Both the position numbers and the translations under genes were made by a program. Below are positions 51,807 to 59,448 of a stretch of 64,000 nt of DNA, one piece after another (within the stretch, counting starts at the first letter, position 1; every line of letters starts with the position of its first letter). The notes under the pieces are model-generated. The model saw only the letters and a list, made by a program, of their open reading frames with translations, had not been told where the DNA came from and did no database searches. The stretch spans positions 52,519 through 116,518 of the forward strand of contig NZ_BMYJ01000006.1 in assembly GCF_014652215.1 (NCBI RefSeq), given 5' to 3'. The stretch comes from Neogemmobacter tilapiae (GTDB taxonomy: Bacteria > Pseudomonadota > Alphaproteobacteria > Rhodobacterales > Rhodobacteraceae).

Positions 51807-53744
51807 ATGAGACGGATTTTGATCGGAACAACGGCCCTCGCGGTCGCGCTCAGCGGGCCGCTGCCGGTCGTCGCGCAGACGACGATCACGGTAAAGGGGC
51901 AAGAGGTGATCTGCCTGCCCAACAAGAAAGCCGATTGCCCCGACGGGGCCTTTTGCGTTGTGGCCAAGAATCCCAAGAACTGCCGCGCCAAGGCCCGCGA
52001 TCAACTGGGCGTGACCGCAACCGAAGACCCCGCCGTTGAACCCGAAGTGATCGAAGCCGCCGAGGCCGAAGCGGCGGCCGAAGCCGAGGCTGCGCGGGTC
52101 GAGGCTGAAGAGGCCGCCCGCCAAGAAGAACGTCGCGCCAAGAAGGCCGCGGAAGAAGCCGCAGCCCAGGCCGCAGCCGATCAGGAAGCCGCCGAAAAAG
52201 CCGCGCGCCAAGCCGAAAAGGCCGCCGAGCAAGAGGCGGAACGGCTCGCCGCCGAAGAGGCCGCGCAGAAAGCTGCCGAGAAAGAAGCCCGTCAGGCCGA
52301 AAAAGCGGCTGAAAAAGCCGCCGAGGCCGCCGCGCAAGAGGCCGAGGTCGTGATCGAACCCGAACAGTCCGACCCCGTGCAGATCGAGGCCGAGGCGACC
52401 GCTGGCGAAACCGCCGAACCCGTCCCGCAGCGCAAGAAAAAGCGCAAGGCCCAAGCGGTCAGCGAAGAACAACTCATCACCCTCATCGACCCCGCCGAGG
52501 GTGCCGAAGCGCCGACCGCCGAACAGGTCGATGTGCTGACCGGCATTCTGGACGAAGACCCCGCCGGGGCCGAAAGCCCCGAAGCGGTGATCGTGCCCGA
52601 GGCGCTGTCGATGGCCGAACCCTTGGTCATCGAAGGCGGCGAAACTCCCATCGTCATCGGTGGTGATAAGGACGGCAAACCCGTGGTCGTCGATGCCGAC
52701 AAGGGCGGTGCCCAAGGCGGCGAAACCCCCACCAAAAAGAAGAAAAAGAAAAAGCCGGTTGTCATTGACGTGACCGAAAAGGATGTCCGCAAAAGCGACG
52801 AGGATTTCGCCGAAAAGGTGATCATCGGCGGCGAAACTCCGGTCGAAAAGAAATCCGACAAGGGCATGTCCGATCTTGAAAAGTTCGGTCTGGCTGTCGT
52901 CGGCGCGCTGGTTGTCGGGGCCGTCCTGAACAACGGCAACAAGGTCGTCTCCAACACCGGCGACCGCGTTGTGGTTCAACAGCCTGACGGCCAGTATGTC
53001 GTTCTGAAAGACGATGACACGCTGATCCGCCGTCCGGGCAGCAATGTGCAGACCGAAACCTTTGACGATGGCTCCACCCGTTCGGTCGTGACCTATACCG
53101 ACGGCAGCCGCATCGTCACCATCCGCGATGCCGCCGGCCGCGTCCTGCGCCGTTCGCGCTATGATGCCGCAGGCAACGAGGTGCGGTTGATCGACGACAC
53201 CGTTCCCGTCGAACGCATCGACGTCACCACCCTGCCGAAACCCGGCCCCGGTCGTGTCATTGGTGGGCAGGATGCCGAACTCGCCGCCGCCATGGCCGCG
53301 CTGGAGGCCGATGATGTCGGTCGCCGCTTCAGCCTGCGCCAGATCCGCGAATATCCGCAGGTCCGGGCCTTGGCCCCCGAGTTGAACGTCGAACGCATGA
53401 CCTTTGACACCGGTTCAGCGGCGATCCGGGGTTCCGAGGCGCAAAAGCTGCGCGAACTGGGTCTGCTGATGTCCGATCTGATCCGCAAGAACCCGCGTGA
53501 AGTCTTCCTGATCGAAGGCCACACCGATGCGGTGGGCAATGGCGGTTACAACCTTTCGCTGTCGGACCGCCGCGCCGAAAGCCTCGCCTTGGCCCTCACC
53601 GAATATTTCGGTGTGCCGCCGGAAAACATGGTGGTGCAGGGCTATGGCGAAAGCGAATTGCTGGTGCAAAGCGCAGGCGACGAACCCCGCAACCGGCGGA
53701 CGGCCGTGCGCCTGATCACCGGGCTGCTGACGCGGGCCGACTGA
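51807..53744 (+). CDS. OmpA-family outer-membrane protein with long Ala/Glu/Lys coiled coil
   Basis: A 645-residue exported protein. A Sec signal peptide (MRRILIGTTALAVALSG, cleavage near VVAQ) is followed by a short cysteine-containing segment (CLPNKKADCPDGAFC), an approximately 150-residue charged coiled coil (EAEAAARVEAEEAARQEE type), a lysine tract KKKKKKK, three GGETP repeats, a hydrophobic segment LAVVGALVVGAVL, and a C-terminal peptidoglycan-binding OmpA domain (TFDTGSAAIRG, EGHTDAVGNGGYN, NRRTAVRL). It probably tethers the outer membrane to peptidoglycan. It interrupts the molybdenum-maturation run. ATG 51807 follows AAAGGG; ATG 51789 is an alternative. Confidence 0.82.
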   Translation: MRRILIGTTALAVALSGPLPVVAQTTITVKGQEVICLPNKKADCPDGAFCVVAKNPKNCRAKARDQLGVTATEDPAVEPEVIEAAEAEAAAEAEAARVEAEEAARQEERRAKKAAEEAAAQAAADQEAAEKAARQAEKAAEQEAERLAAEEAAQKAAEKEARQAEKAAEKAAEAAAQEAEVVIEPEQSDPVQIEAEATAGETAEPVPQRKKKRKAQAVSEEQLITLIDPAEGAEAPTAEQVDVLTGILDEDPAGAESPEAVIVPEALSMAEPLVIEGGETPIVIGGDKDGKPVVVDADKGGAQGGETPTKKKKKKKPVVIDVTEKDVRKSDEDFAEKVIIGGETPVEKKSDKGMSDLEKFGLAVVGALVVGAVLNNGNKVVSNTGDRVVVQQPDGQYVVLKDDDTLIRRPGSNVQTETFDDGSTRSVVTYTDGSRIVTIRDAAGRVLRRSRYDAAGNEVRLIDDTVPVERIDVTTLPKPGPGRVIGGQDAELAAAMAALEADDVGRRFSLRQIREYPQVRALAPELNVERMTFDTGSAAIRGSEAQKLRELGLLMSDLIRKNPREVFLIEGHTDAVGNGGYNLSLSDRRAESLALALTEYFGVPPENMVVQGYGESELLVQSAGDEPRNRRTAVRLITGLLTRAD

Positions 53745-53773
53745 TCAAACGGCCGCTTGCGCCGTAAAGATGG

Positions 53774-53803
53774 AACCCCGCCTTGGGAAACCTTGGCGGG
53801 GTT
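53774..53803 (+). terminator. Intrinsic terminator after the OmpA-family gene
   Basis: A 9-bp stem AACCCCGCC/GGCGGGGTT with a short internal CCTTGGG-type extension, followed by CTGCTTT, 30 bp after the stop. Confidence 0.75.
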
Positions 53804-53842
53804 CTGCTTTCCCGCGGGGACTGCCCCACCGCACCCCTGCGG

Positions 53843-53861
53843 ATCTTTTCAAAGAAAAGAT
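53843..53861. repeat. Palindrome ATCTTTTC-AAA-GAAAAGAT
   Basis: A perfect 8-bp inverted repeat in the gap between the OmpA-family gene and XdhC. A degenerate copy of the same element, also flanked by GGAT...GATGGG, lies at 6251-6275, and a looser relative sits beside the terminator at 25845. Probably an interspersed intergenic repeat; a regulatory role is not excluded. Confidence 0.5.
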
Positions 53862-53914
53862 GGGCAGACCAAAGAACAGTTTGCGATGCGGCCATTCGGC
53901 GGCATGATGGGCGC

Positions 53915-54892
53915 ATGGAACAGGCGGCCCATGAACAAATCCCCGAAGCAGCCCTTGGCTGGCATCAGGCCGGGCGCGGCGCGGTTTTGGCGACCGTGAT
54001 TGAAACCTGGGGTTCCGCCCCCCGCCGCGCGGGCAGCCAGTTGGCCGTCTCGGGCGATGGGCTGATCATGGGCTCCGTCTCGGGCGGCTGTGTCGAAGGC
54101 GCTGTGGTCGAAGAGGCCGCGCTGGCCTTGGCCGATGGCCAAGCCCGCGTTCTGACCTTTGGCGTCAGCGATGCCGATGCCTTTGCCGTCGGGCTGGCCT
54201 GTGGCGGCACGATCCGCGTTTTGGTGGAACCGATTGGCCCGACAGGCCTGCCTGCCGAAATGCTGGCAAGCATCGTCGCGGCTCGCGCGGAAAAGCGGGC
54301 GCTGACCTATGCCGTGCACCTGGAAAGCTGGAAACGGTCCTTGGGCCATGACGCTGCCTTGGCTGAATCCCTACGGCTTGACCGCGCGGGCATGGCCGAG
54401 GATGGACGCTTTATCCTGCCCTACAACCCGCCCCTTCGCCTGATCATCGTCGGGGCCGTCCACATCGCGCAGGCCTTGGTTGGCATGGCGCGGCTGTGCG
54501 GTTGGGCCCCGGTGGTGATCGACCCGCGCACCAGCTTTGGCGCGGCAGCCCGCTTTCCGGGCGAAACCCTGCTGGACAGTTGGCCGGACGAGGCGTTGGA
54601 AAGCCTTGCCCCCGATGCCCGGACGGCGGTGGTAACCTTGACCCATGACCCGAAACTGGATGATCCCGCGATCCATGCCGCCTTGGCCAGCGATTGCTTT
54701 TATCTGGGCTGTCTGGGTTCCAAGCGCACGCAGGCGAAACGGCTCGACCGTCTGCGAGCGGCAGGCGTGTCCGAATCCCAAATCGCTCGCATCCATGCGC
54801 CCGTGGGGCTGGATATCGGAGCCGCCAATCCGGGGGAAATCGCCCTGTCGGTGATGGCCCAGATCACCCAAGTCTTGCGGCAGGGCGGATGA
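53915..54892 (+). CDS. XdhC family molybdenum-hydroxylase maturation protein
   Basis: A 325-residue XdhC/CoxI-type protein. The N-terminal XdhC domain carries ATVIETWGSAPRRAGSQLAV and GSVSGGCVEGAVVEEA with its conserved cysteine, and the C-terminal Rossmann domain begins LRLIIVGAVHIAQALVGMA and includes TLTHDPKLDD and YLGCLGSKRTQAKR. XdhC binds molybdenum cofactor, helps sulfurate it and delivers it to xanthine dehydrogenase-like enzymes. It is translationally coupled to the next gene (ATGA). The start ATG 53915 lacks a strong ribosome binding site, so the exact start is uncertain. Confidence 0.87.
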   Translation: MEQAAHEQIPEAALGWHQAGRGAVLATVIETWGSAPRRAGSQLAVSGDGLIMGSVSGGCVEGAVVEEAALALADGQARVLTFGVSDADAFAVGLACGGTIRVLVEPIGPTGLPAEMLASIVAARAEKRALTYAVHLESWKRSLGHDAALAESLRLDRAGMAEDGRFILPYNPPLRLIIVGAVHIAQALVGMARLCGWAPVVIDPRTSFGAAARFPGETLLDSWPDEALESLAPDARTAVVTLTHDPKLDDPAIHAALASDCFYLGCLGSKRTQAKRLDRLRAAGVSESQIARIHAPVGLDIGAANPGEIALSVMAQITQVLRQGG

Positions 54893-55857
54893 GGTTCGGC
54901 CCCGTTCCCCTTGATCAGGCTTTGGGGGCGGTTCTGGCGCATTCCATGGCCGGTCTGCGCAAGGGGCAGTTGCTGGATGATCCGGCGCTGGCGCAACTGC
55001 GCGCGGCGGGGGTTGATCAGGTGATCGTCGCGCGACTGGATCCACAGGATCTGGGCGAGGATGCCGCCGCCACTGCCATCGGCACGGCGCTGGCCGGGGC
55101 CGGGCTGGTGGCAGGCCGCGCCGCGACGGGTCGCGTCAACCTGATGGCCCAAGGGGCAGGCCTTTTGCTGGCCGATGCCGAAAAGATCGCCCGGATCAAC
55201 CGCATCAACCCCCTGATCACCTTGGCCACGCTGGGCCAGCACGCCCGCCTGACCCAAGGGGCGATGGTCGCCACCGTCAAGATCATCGCCTATGGCGTGC
55301 CCGCCGCCGATGTGGCGCAGGCCGTCGCGGCGGCGCAGGGGGCCCTGCGTCTGGCCCCACCCGTCTTGTGCAGTGCCTGCCTGATCGAAACCACAGTGGA
55401 CGGGTCCATTCCCCCACCCAAGGGCCGCGATGCCATCCGCCAGCGTCTCGCGCGGCTGGGCGTCTCTCTCGCCCCCCGCGTGATTTGCCCCCATCAAACC
55501 GCCGCCTTGGCCCAGTCGTTGGCCCAAGCGCCCGAGGATCTGCTTCTTGTGCTGACGGCTTCCGCCACATCCGACCCGATGGATGTCATGCCCGCCGCCC
55601 TGCATCAGGCCGGGGGCCATGTCGAACGCTTTGGCATGCCCGTCGATCCCGGCAATTTGCTGGTGGTGGGGGACTTGGGCGCAAGACCGGTGATCGGCCT
55701 GCCCGGCTGTGCCCGTTCCCCCGCCCTGAACGGCGCGGATTGGGTCATGGAGCGGCTGATCTGCGGCATCCCCGTCACCGCCGATGATGTGGCCCAGATG
55801 GGTCTTGGCGGTCTGCTCAAGGAACCCCCCTCCCGCCCCCGATCCCGCACCGCCTGA
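54889..55857 (+). CDS. Molybdopterin-binding protein (MoCF domain), lacking the MocA half
   Basis: A 322-residue protein with an N-terminal segment MRFGPVPLDQALGAVLAHS resembling the MoeA entrance and a central/C-terminal MoCF-like fold (VLCSACLIETTVDG, LVLTASATSDPMDVMP, VDPGNLLVVGDLG, IGLPGCARSPALNG). Related proteins in alphaproteobacteria often have an additional MocA-type nucleotidyltransferase domain; that domain is missing here. Function: binding or modifying molybdopterin for the hydroxylase that XdhC and the Cox pair serve. It ends at a bidirectional terminator. Confidence 0.78.
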   Translation: MRFGPVPLDQALGAVLAHSMAGLRKGQLLDDPALAQLRAAGVDQVIVARLDPQDLGEDAAATAIGTALAGAGLVAGRAATGRVNLMAQGAGLLLADAEKIARINRINPLITLATLGQHARLTQGAMVATVKIIAYGVPAADVAQAVAAAQGALRLAPPVLCSACLIETTVDGSIPPPKGRDAIRQRLARLGVSLAPRVICPHQTAALAQSLAQAPEDLLLVLTASATSDPMDVMPAALHQAGGHVERFGMPVDPGNLLVVGDLGARPVIGLPGCARSPALNGADWVMERLICGIPVTADDVAQMGLGGLLKEPPSRPRSRTA

Positions 55858-55865
55858 TCCCATGC

Positions 55866-55889
55866 AAAAGGGGGCCGCAGCCCCCTTTT
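55866..55889. terminator. Bidirectional terminator between MoCF gene and infC
   Basis: AAAAGGGGG (55866-55874) pairs with CCCCCTTTT (55881-55889) across a short loop, with A- and T-runs on each side, between two convergent genes. Confidence 0.8.
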
Positions 55890-55914
55890 TCCGACGCGCA
55901 ACAGGATCAGCGGC

Positions 55915-56454
55915 TTATTTCGGCCCGATCATCATCACCATCTGCTTGCCCTCAAGCTTGGGCATCGATTCGACCTTGCCATTGTCGCCCACATCCGCGG
56001 CCACCCGGTTCAGCAGTTCCAGACCCAATTGCTGGTGCGCCATTTCCCGGCCACGGAAACGAAGCGTCACCTTCACCTTGTCGCCTTCGCCCAGAAATTT
56101 CAGCACCGACCGCATCTTCACGTCGTAATCGTGGGTATCGGTCCCCGGACGAAATTTGATCTCTTTGATCTCGATCACATGCTGCTTTTTGCGCGCCTCG
56201 GCTTCACGCTTTTGCTGTTCATACTTGAACTTGCCGAAATCCATGATCTTGCAAACCGGCGGTTCCGCGTTTGGCGAAATCTCGACCAGATCAAGCCCTG
56301 CTTCCTCGGCCATTTGCAGGGCGCGGGCCGGGGTCACAACCCCGACATTTTCGCCGTCAGCCCCGATCAGGCGGATTTCAGGGGAACGGATGCGATCATT
56401 GATGCGCGGGCCCGTCTCGCGTTGCGGAGGGGCGTTGTGGGGACGACGAGCCAG
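55915..56454 (-). CDS. infC: Translation initiation factor IF-3, CTG start
   Basis: A 179-residue IF-3 that binds the 30S subunit, prevents early joining of the 50S and checks the initiator codon. N-domain [21 protein letters not shown], linker helix [20 protein letters not shown] and C-domain [17 protein letters not shown] are intact. No ATG/GTG/TTG opens the conserved N-terminus: the codon just before ARRPHN is CTG (56454-56452), with AAAAAGGA exactly eight bases upstream. An in-frame ATT three codons earlier directly abuts that site and cannot be used. infC genes elsewhere start with rare codons such as ATT, which lets IF-3 repress its own synthesis; CTG here fits that. Confidence 0.9.
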   Translation of the reverse strand: MARRPHNAPPQRETGPRINDRIRSPEIRLIGADGENVGVVTPARALQMAEEAGLDLVEISPNAEPPVCKIMDFGKFKYEQQKREAEARKKQHVIEIKEIKFRPGTDTHDYDVKMRSVLKFLGEGDKVKVTLRFRGREMAHQQLGLELLNRVAADVGDNGKVESMPKLEGKQMVMMIGPK

Positions 56455-56462
56455 GGTGGCAA

Positions 56463-56470
56463 TCCTTTTT
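56463..56470 (-). promoter_or_regulatory. infC ribosome binding site deciding the CTG start
   Basis: AAAAAGGA on the minus strand, separated from the CTG at 56454 by eight bases. It is the only Shine-Dalgarno-like sequence in the leader and fixes the start. Confidence 0.8.
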
Positions 56471-56661
56471 CAGTTTTGAATGCGAGCGGAAAATAGACCT
56501 CGGCGCGGTATTGTTCAACCCGCAATGCAAGCCCGATCACACCGCAACGTGGAAAAACGAGGCCCTCGGCGTGTTTCTGGCGTGAAACGCTTTTCTTTCA
56601 GGGGAAACAAGACTATCTCGCGGGGTGTGAATTTGGCTGAAATGGTCAAGGAGATGGACAG

Positions 56662-57333
56662 ATGAACAGGAACCTTATCATTGGTGCAGTGGTGGTGATT
56701 GCTGCCGCGTTGGGCTTTTACGTGTATTCGAACCAAAAGGTCGAAGCGCCAGTAGCCGCGACCACCGAGGGGGCTGCTGCGACGACCGAAGGCACCGCCT
56801 CGACCGAGTCGGTCTTGCCGACTGCGCTGGCCGATGAGGCGGCTGATGCGGCCGAAGCCACGACCGAGGCTTCCACCGACGCCGCCGCCGCGACGACCGA
56901 AGCCGCCACCGAGGCTGCAACCGCTGTGACCGAGGCCGCGGAAGGCGCTGTTGAAGCCACGACCGAGGCTGCCACCGACGCCGCCGCCGCGACGACCGAA
57001 GCCGCCACCGAGGCTGCAACCGCTGTGACCGAGGCCGCCGAAGGCGCTGCCGAAGCCACGACCGAAGCGGCGACAGATGCCGCCGCCGCGACGACCGAAG
57101 CCGCCACCGAAGCTGCTGCTGCGACCACCGAGGCCGCCCCGGCTGCTCTGGACCCGGCCACCGTGCTGGACCCGGCAAAGTTCGATGCGGCGCAGGTCAA
57201 TGCGCTGATCGACGCTTCGACCGCTTCGGATGAGACGAAAGCCGCGCTGAAGAAGGCTGTCGATGCTGCCGCCAAGAACCCGGCGATTGTCAAGCTGACG
57301 GTGGATACGGTCAAAGAAGGTCTGGGCCTGTAA
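56662..57333 (+). CDS. Membrane-anchored Ala/Thr/Glu repeat protein
   Basis: A 223-residue protein: N-terminal membrane anchor (LIIGAVVVIAAALGFYVYSNQ), then about 120 residues of ATTEAATEAA-type repeats, then a short helical C-terminal domain (PAKFDAAQVNALIDASTAS through KEGLGL). The repeat part is a 33-residue unit, encoded by near-identical 99-bp DNA repeats, and should form an extended amphipathic helix like LEA or apolipoprotein repeats. AAGGAGA precedes ATG 56662. It lies between infC and fpr and ends at a strong bidirectional hairpin. No known function. Confidence 0.7.
   Translation: MNRNLIIGAVVVIAAALGFYVYSNQKVEAPVAATTEGAAATTEGTASTESVLPTALADEAADAAEATTEASTDAAAATTEAATEAATAVTEAAEGAVEATTEAATDAAAATTEAATEAATAVTEAAEGAAEATTEAATDAAAATTEAATEAAAATTEAAPAALDPATVLDPAKFDAAQVNALIDASTASDETKAALKKAVDAAAKNPAIVKLTVDTVKEGLGL
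56854..57150 (+). repeat. 99-bp tandem repeat, three copies
   Basis: Units begin at 56854, 56953 and 57052 with GAAGCCACGACCGA. The first two copies differ at only a few bases; the third diverges in its second half. The period of 99 bp is 33 codons, so copy-number change would keep the reading frame. Confidence 0.85.
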
Positions 57334-57350
57334 TCAGACCCTGACAAACA

Positions 57351-57384
57351 AAACCGCCGCGAACCAGACGGCTCGCGGCGGTTT
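57351..57384. terminator. Bidirectional terminator between repeat-protein gene and fpr
   Basis: A perfect 12-bp stem AAACCGCCGCGA/TCGCGGCGGTTT, loop of 10, followed by CTTATT on the plus strand and preceded by TTTG-type sequence on the minus strand, between convergent genes. Confidence 0.85.
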
Positions 57385-57401
57385 CTTATTCTGTGGTGGT
57401 C

Positions 57402-58217
57402 TTAAACCCCGTCGCCGACAAAGGCCTTTTCCACCACATATTCCAGCGGCTCGGAATTCGCCCCTTCCCGCAGGCCAAAGCCCTCCAGGATCGCCTTCAC
57501 ATCCACGTTGAACGCCAGCGACCCGCAGACCATCGCCCGATCCGTCGCTGGATCCATCGGCGGCAGGCCCAGATCAGCAAATACCTTGCCCGACGACAGG
57601 TTGTCGGTCACGCGGCCCATATGGTGGAATTCTTCCCGCGTCGTTGTCGGGTAATACAGCAACTTGCCCGCCACCATTTCCCCGATCAGCGGATCATCCG
57701 CCAGACTTTCCACCAGCCGCCGCCCGTATTCCAACTCGGCCACCGTCCGGCAGGTGTGCATCATGATCACCTGCTCATATTTCTCATAGGTCTCAGGGTC
57801 GCGCATCAGGCTGGCAAAGGGCGCCAGCCCCGTCCCCGTCGCCAGAAACCACATCCGTTTCCCCGGCAGCAAAGCATCATGCACCAGCGTCCCCACCGGC
57901 TTTGGCCGCAGGATGATTTCATCCCCCACCTTGATATGCTGCAACTTGCTGGTCAAAGGCCCATCCGGCACCTTGATCGAATAGAACTCCAGCTCTTCAT
58001 CCCATGACGGCGAGGCGATGGAATAGGCCCGCAGCAGCGGCTTTCCATTGTCGCCCATCAGCCCGATCATCACGAATTCACCCGAGCGGAACCGCAAGGA
58101 TGCCGGCCGCGACACGCGGAAAGAAAACAGCGAATCCGTCCAATGCGTGACGGCGGTCACGGTCTGCGCATCGGGCAGGGTCAGTTTGGCGGCAGGTGCA
58201 GAGGTCATGTCACTCAT
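57402..58217 (-). CDS. fpr: Ferredoxin/flavodoxin-NADP+ reductase (FPR)
   Basis: A 271-residue FAD enzyme passing electrons between NADPH and ferredoxin or flavodoxin. FAD motif LLRAYSIASPSW, NADP site FLATGTGLAPFASL and the C-terminal extension YVVEKAFVGDGV match bacterial subclass I FPR, such as that of Rhodobacter capsulatus. ATG 58217 has AGGA six bases upstream; ATGs at 58220 and 58208 are alternatives. It follows the cys genes on the same strand and probably supplies reductant to the ferredoxin-type sulfite reductase. Confidence 0.93.
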   Translation of the reverse strand: MSDMTSAPAAKLTLPDAQTVTAVTHWTDSLFSFRVSRPASLRFRSGEFVMIGLMGDNGKPLLRAYSIASPSWDEELEFYSIKVPDGPLTSKLQHIKVGDEIILRPKPVGTLVHDALLPGKRMWFLATGTGLAPFASLMRDPETYEKYEQVIMMHTCRTVAELEYGRRLVESLADDPLIGEMVAGKLLYYPTTTREEFHHMGRVTDNLSSGKVFADLGLPPMDPATDRAMVCGSLAFNVDVKAILEGFGLREGANSEPLEYVVEKAFVGDGV

Positions 58218-58276
58218 CATCGTTCCTGTAATGCAAACGCCGGGACAGACCCGGCGCAAAGGGCAGGGAAGGGGGC

Positions 58277-58684
58277 CTAGCCCCGCATCCGCGCCAGATA
58301 ATCATTGGCCTGCCAGTCCGCCCGGAATTTCCAAGCGTCTTCGGTGAGCCGTTGGGCCAGTTCATCGCTGATCTCCACATCGTCAAAGCCGACACGGCGG
58401 ATCATCGCATATTGATCGGGCAGGATATGCCCCTGGGCCCGCAGATGGCCCTTGTAACCCAGCATCCGCAAACGGCGGGCGATGGTAAACCCCCGCCCGT
58501 CGCTAAAGGCCGGGAAATCCACATGCACCAGCCGCAGTCCCGCGAAATAGGGCTGCAACGCCACCGGATCATCGGTAGAGGCCATGGTCACGCTGCCCTG
58601 ATGGGCCTCACGCTCGGCAAAGGGCACGGGTTCCGGGGCGGGCTCCGCCTTGCTGAAACCCTGATCGGTGATGATCACGCTCAT
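58277..58684 (-). CDS. DUF934 protein of the sulfate-assimilation operon
   Basis: A 135-residue protein with the DUF934 core RGFTIARRLRMLGYKGHLRAQG and LPDQYAMIRRVGFDDVEI. It always accompanies cysI and cysH in alpha- and betaproteobacteria and is thought to aid sulfite reduction, mechanism unknown. The ATG at 58684 overlaps the cysH stop (ATGA). Confidence 0.88.
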   Translation of the reverse strand: MSVIITDQGFSKAEPAPEPVPFAEREAHQGSVTMASTDDPVALQPYFAGLRLVHVDFPAFSDGRGFTIARRLRMLGYKGHLRAQGHILPDQYAMIRRVGFDDVEISDELAQRLTEDAWKFRADWQANDYLARMRG

Positions 58685-59448
58685 GCTGCGCTCTCCTTCG
58701 CCGGAACCATCCGAACGGCCTTGCCATTGATGAAATGGATGCCGCATTCGGTCTTGTCGCTGCCCCGCCAACGGCCCGCGCGCGGATCTTCGCCCGGCTT
58801 CACCGGGCTGGTGCAAGGCGCGCAACCGATCGAGGGATAGCCCTTCGCCACCAGCGGATGCCGTGGCAGCCGGTTGTTGACGATATATTCCTCGATGTCT
58901 TCCCGGCCCCAATGTGCCAGCGGGTTGATCTTCATCCGATGCTCGCCGTCTTCCTCAAAGAAATTCAGCGTCGAACGGGTGCTGGCCTGAAAGCGTTTCC
59001 GCCCCGTGATCCAGGCATCAAAGCCACCCAAGGCCTTTTCCAAGGGCACCGTCTTGCGCAGGTTGCAGCAAGAATCGGTGCTGAACTGGTGCAGCGTGCC
59101 ATCCGGATCATCGAAATCCACCGCCGCCTGATCGGCGCGGATGGTGCGGATGTCGGTCAACGGCAGGCTTGCCGCCAATTCCTGCTGATAGGCCATCGTC
59201 TCGGGGAACAGCATTTGCGTATCGACGAACAGCACCGGCGTATCCGGTTTGATCACCGACAAAAGATGCAAAAGCACCACCGATTCCGCGCCAAAGGATG
59301 AAACCAACGCCACACGGCCCACCGCCGGATCGTTCAGCGCATGTGACAGGACATCCGTCGCCGAATGGTGCTTGTAATGCTCATTCAGCACCGGAACCCG
59401 GTCTGCTACCGGGGCCAGACGGCCCGTTGTCAAGGATTCAAGCCGCAT
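58681..59448 (-). CDS. cysH: Adenylylsulfate (APS) reductase, assimilatory, [4Fe-4S] type
   Basis: A 255-residue reductase producing sulfite from APS (or PAPS) in the cytosol. The iron-sulfur cysteine pair Cys127-Cys128 (STDSCCNLRK) and Cys209/Cys212 (GCAPC) are present together with catalytic Cys235 (KTECGIHF); this full set is typical of APS-specific enzymes rather than PAPS reductases. The start ATG 59448 is preferred; ATG 59460 has AGAGG with no spacer. It overlaps the end of cysI by 11 bp. Confidence 0.9.
   Translation of the reverse strand: MRLESLTTGRLAPVADRVPVLNEHYKHHSATDVLSHALNDPAVGRVALVSSFGAESVVLLHLLSVIKPDTPVLFVDTQMLFPETMAYQQELAASLPLTDIRTIRADQAAVDFDDPDGTLHQFSTDSCCNLRKTVPLEKALGGFDAWITGRKRFQASTRSTLNFFEEDGEHRMKINPLAHWGREDIEEYIVNNRLPRHPLVAKGYPSIGCAPCTSPVKPGEDPRAGRWRGSDKTECGIHFINGKAVRMVPAKESAA

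Noticed and set aside
56460..56462. ATT as start codon of infC
   Set aside because: Although ATT is the classic infC start in E. coli, here it directly abuts the AAAAAGGA site, leaving no spacer; CTG three codons later has ideal spacing and aligns with the conserved N-terminus.
56480..56665. A 61-codon frame in the leader between infC and the repeat protein
   Set aside because: Arg-rich, no ribosome binding site, overlaps the next gene's start and the infC promoter region.
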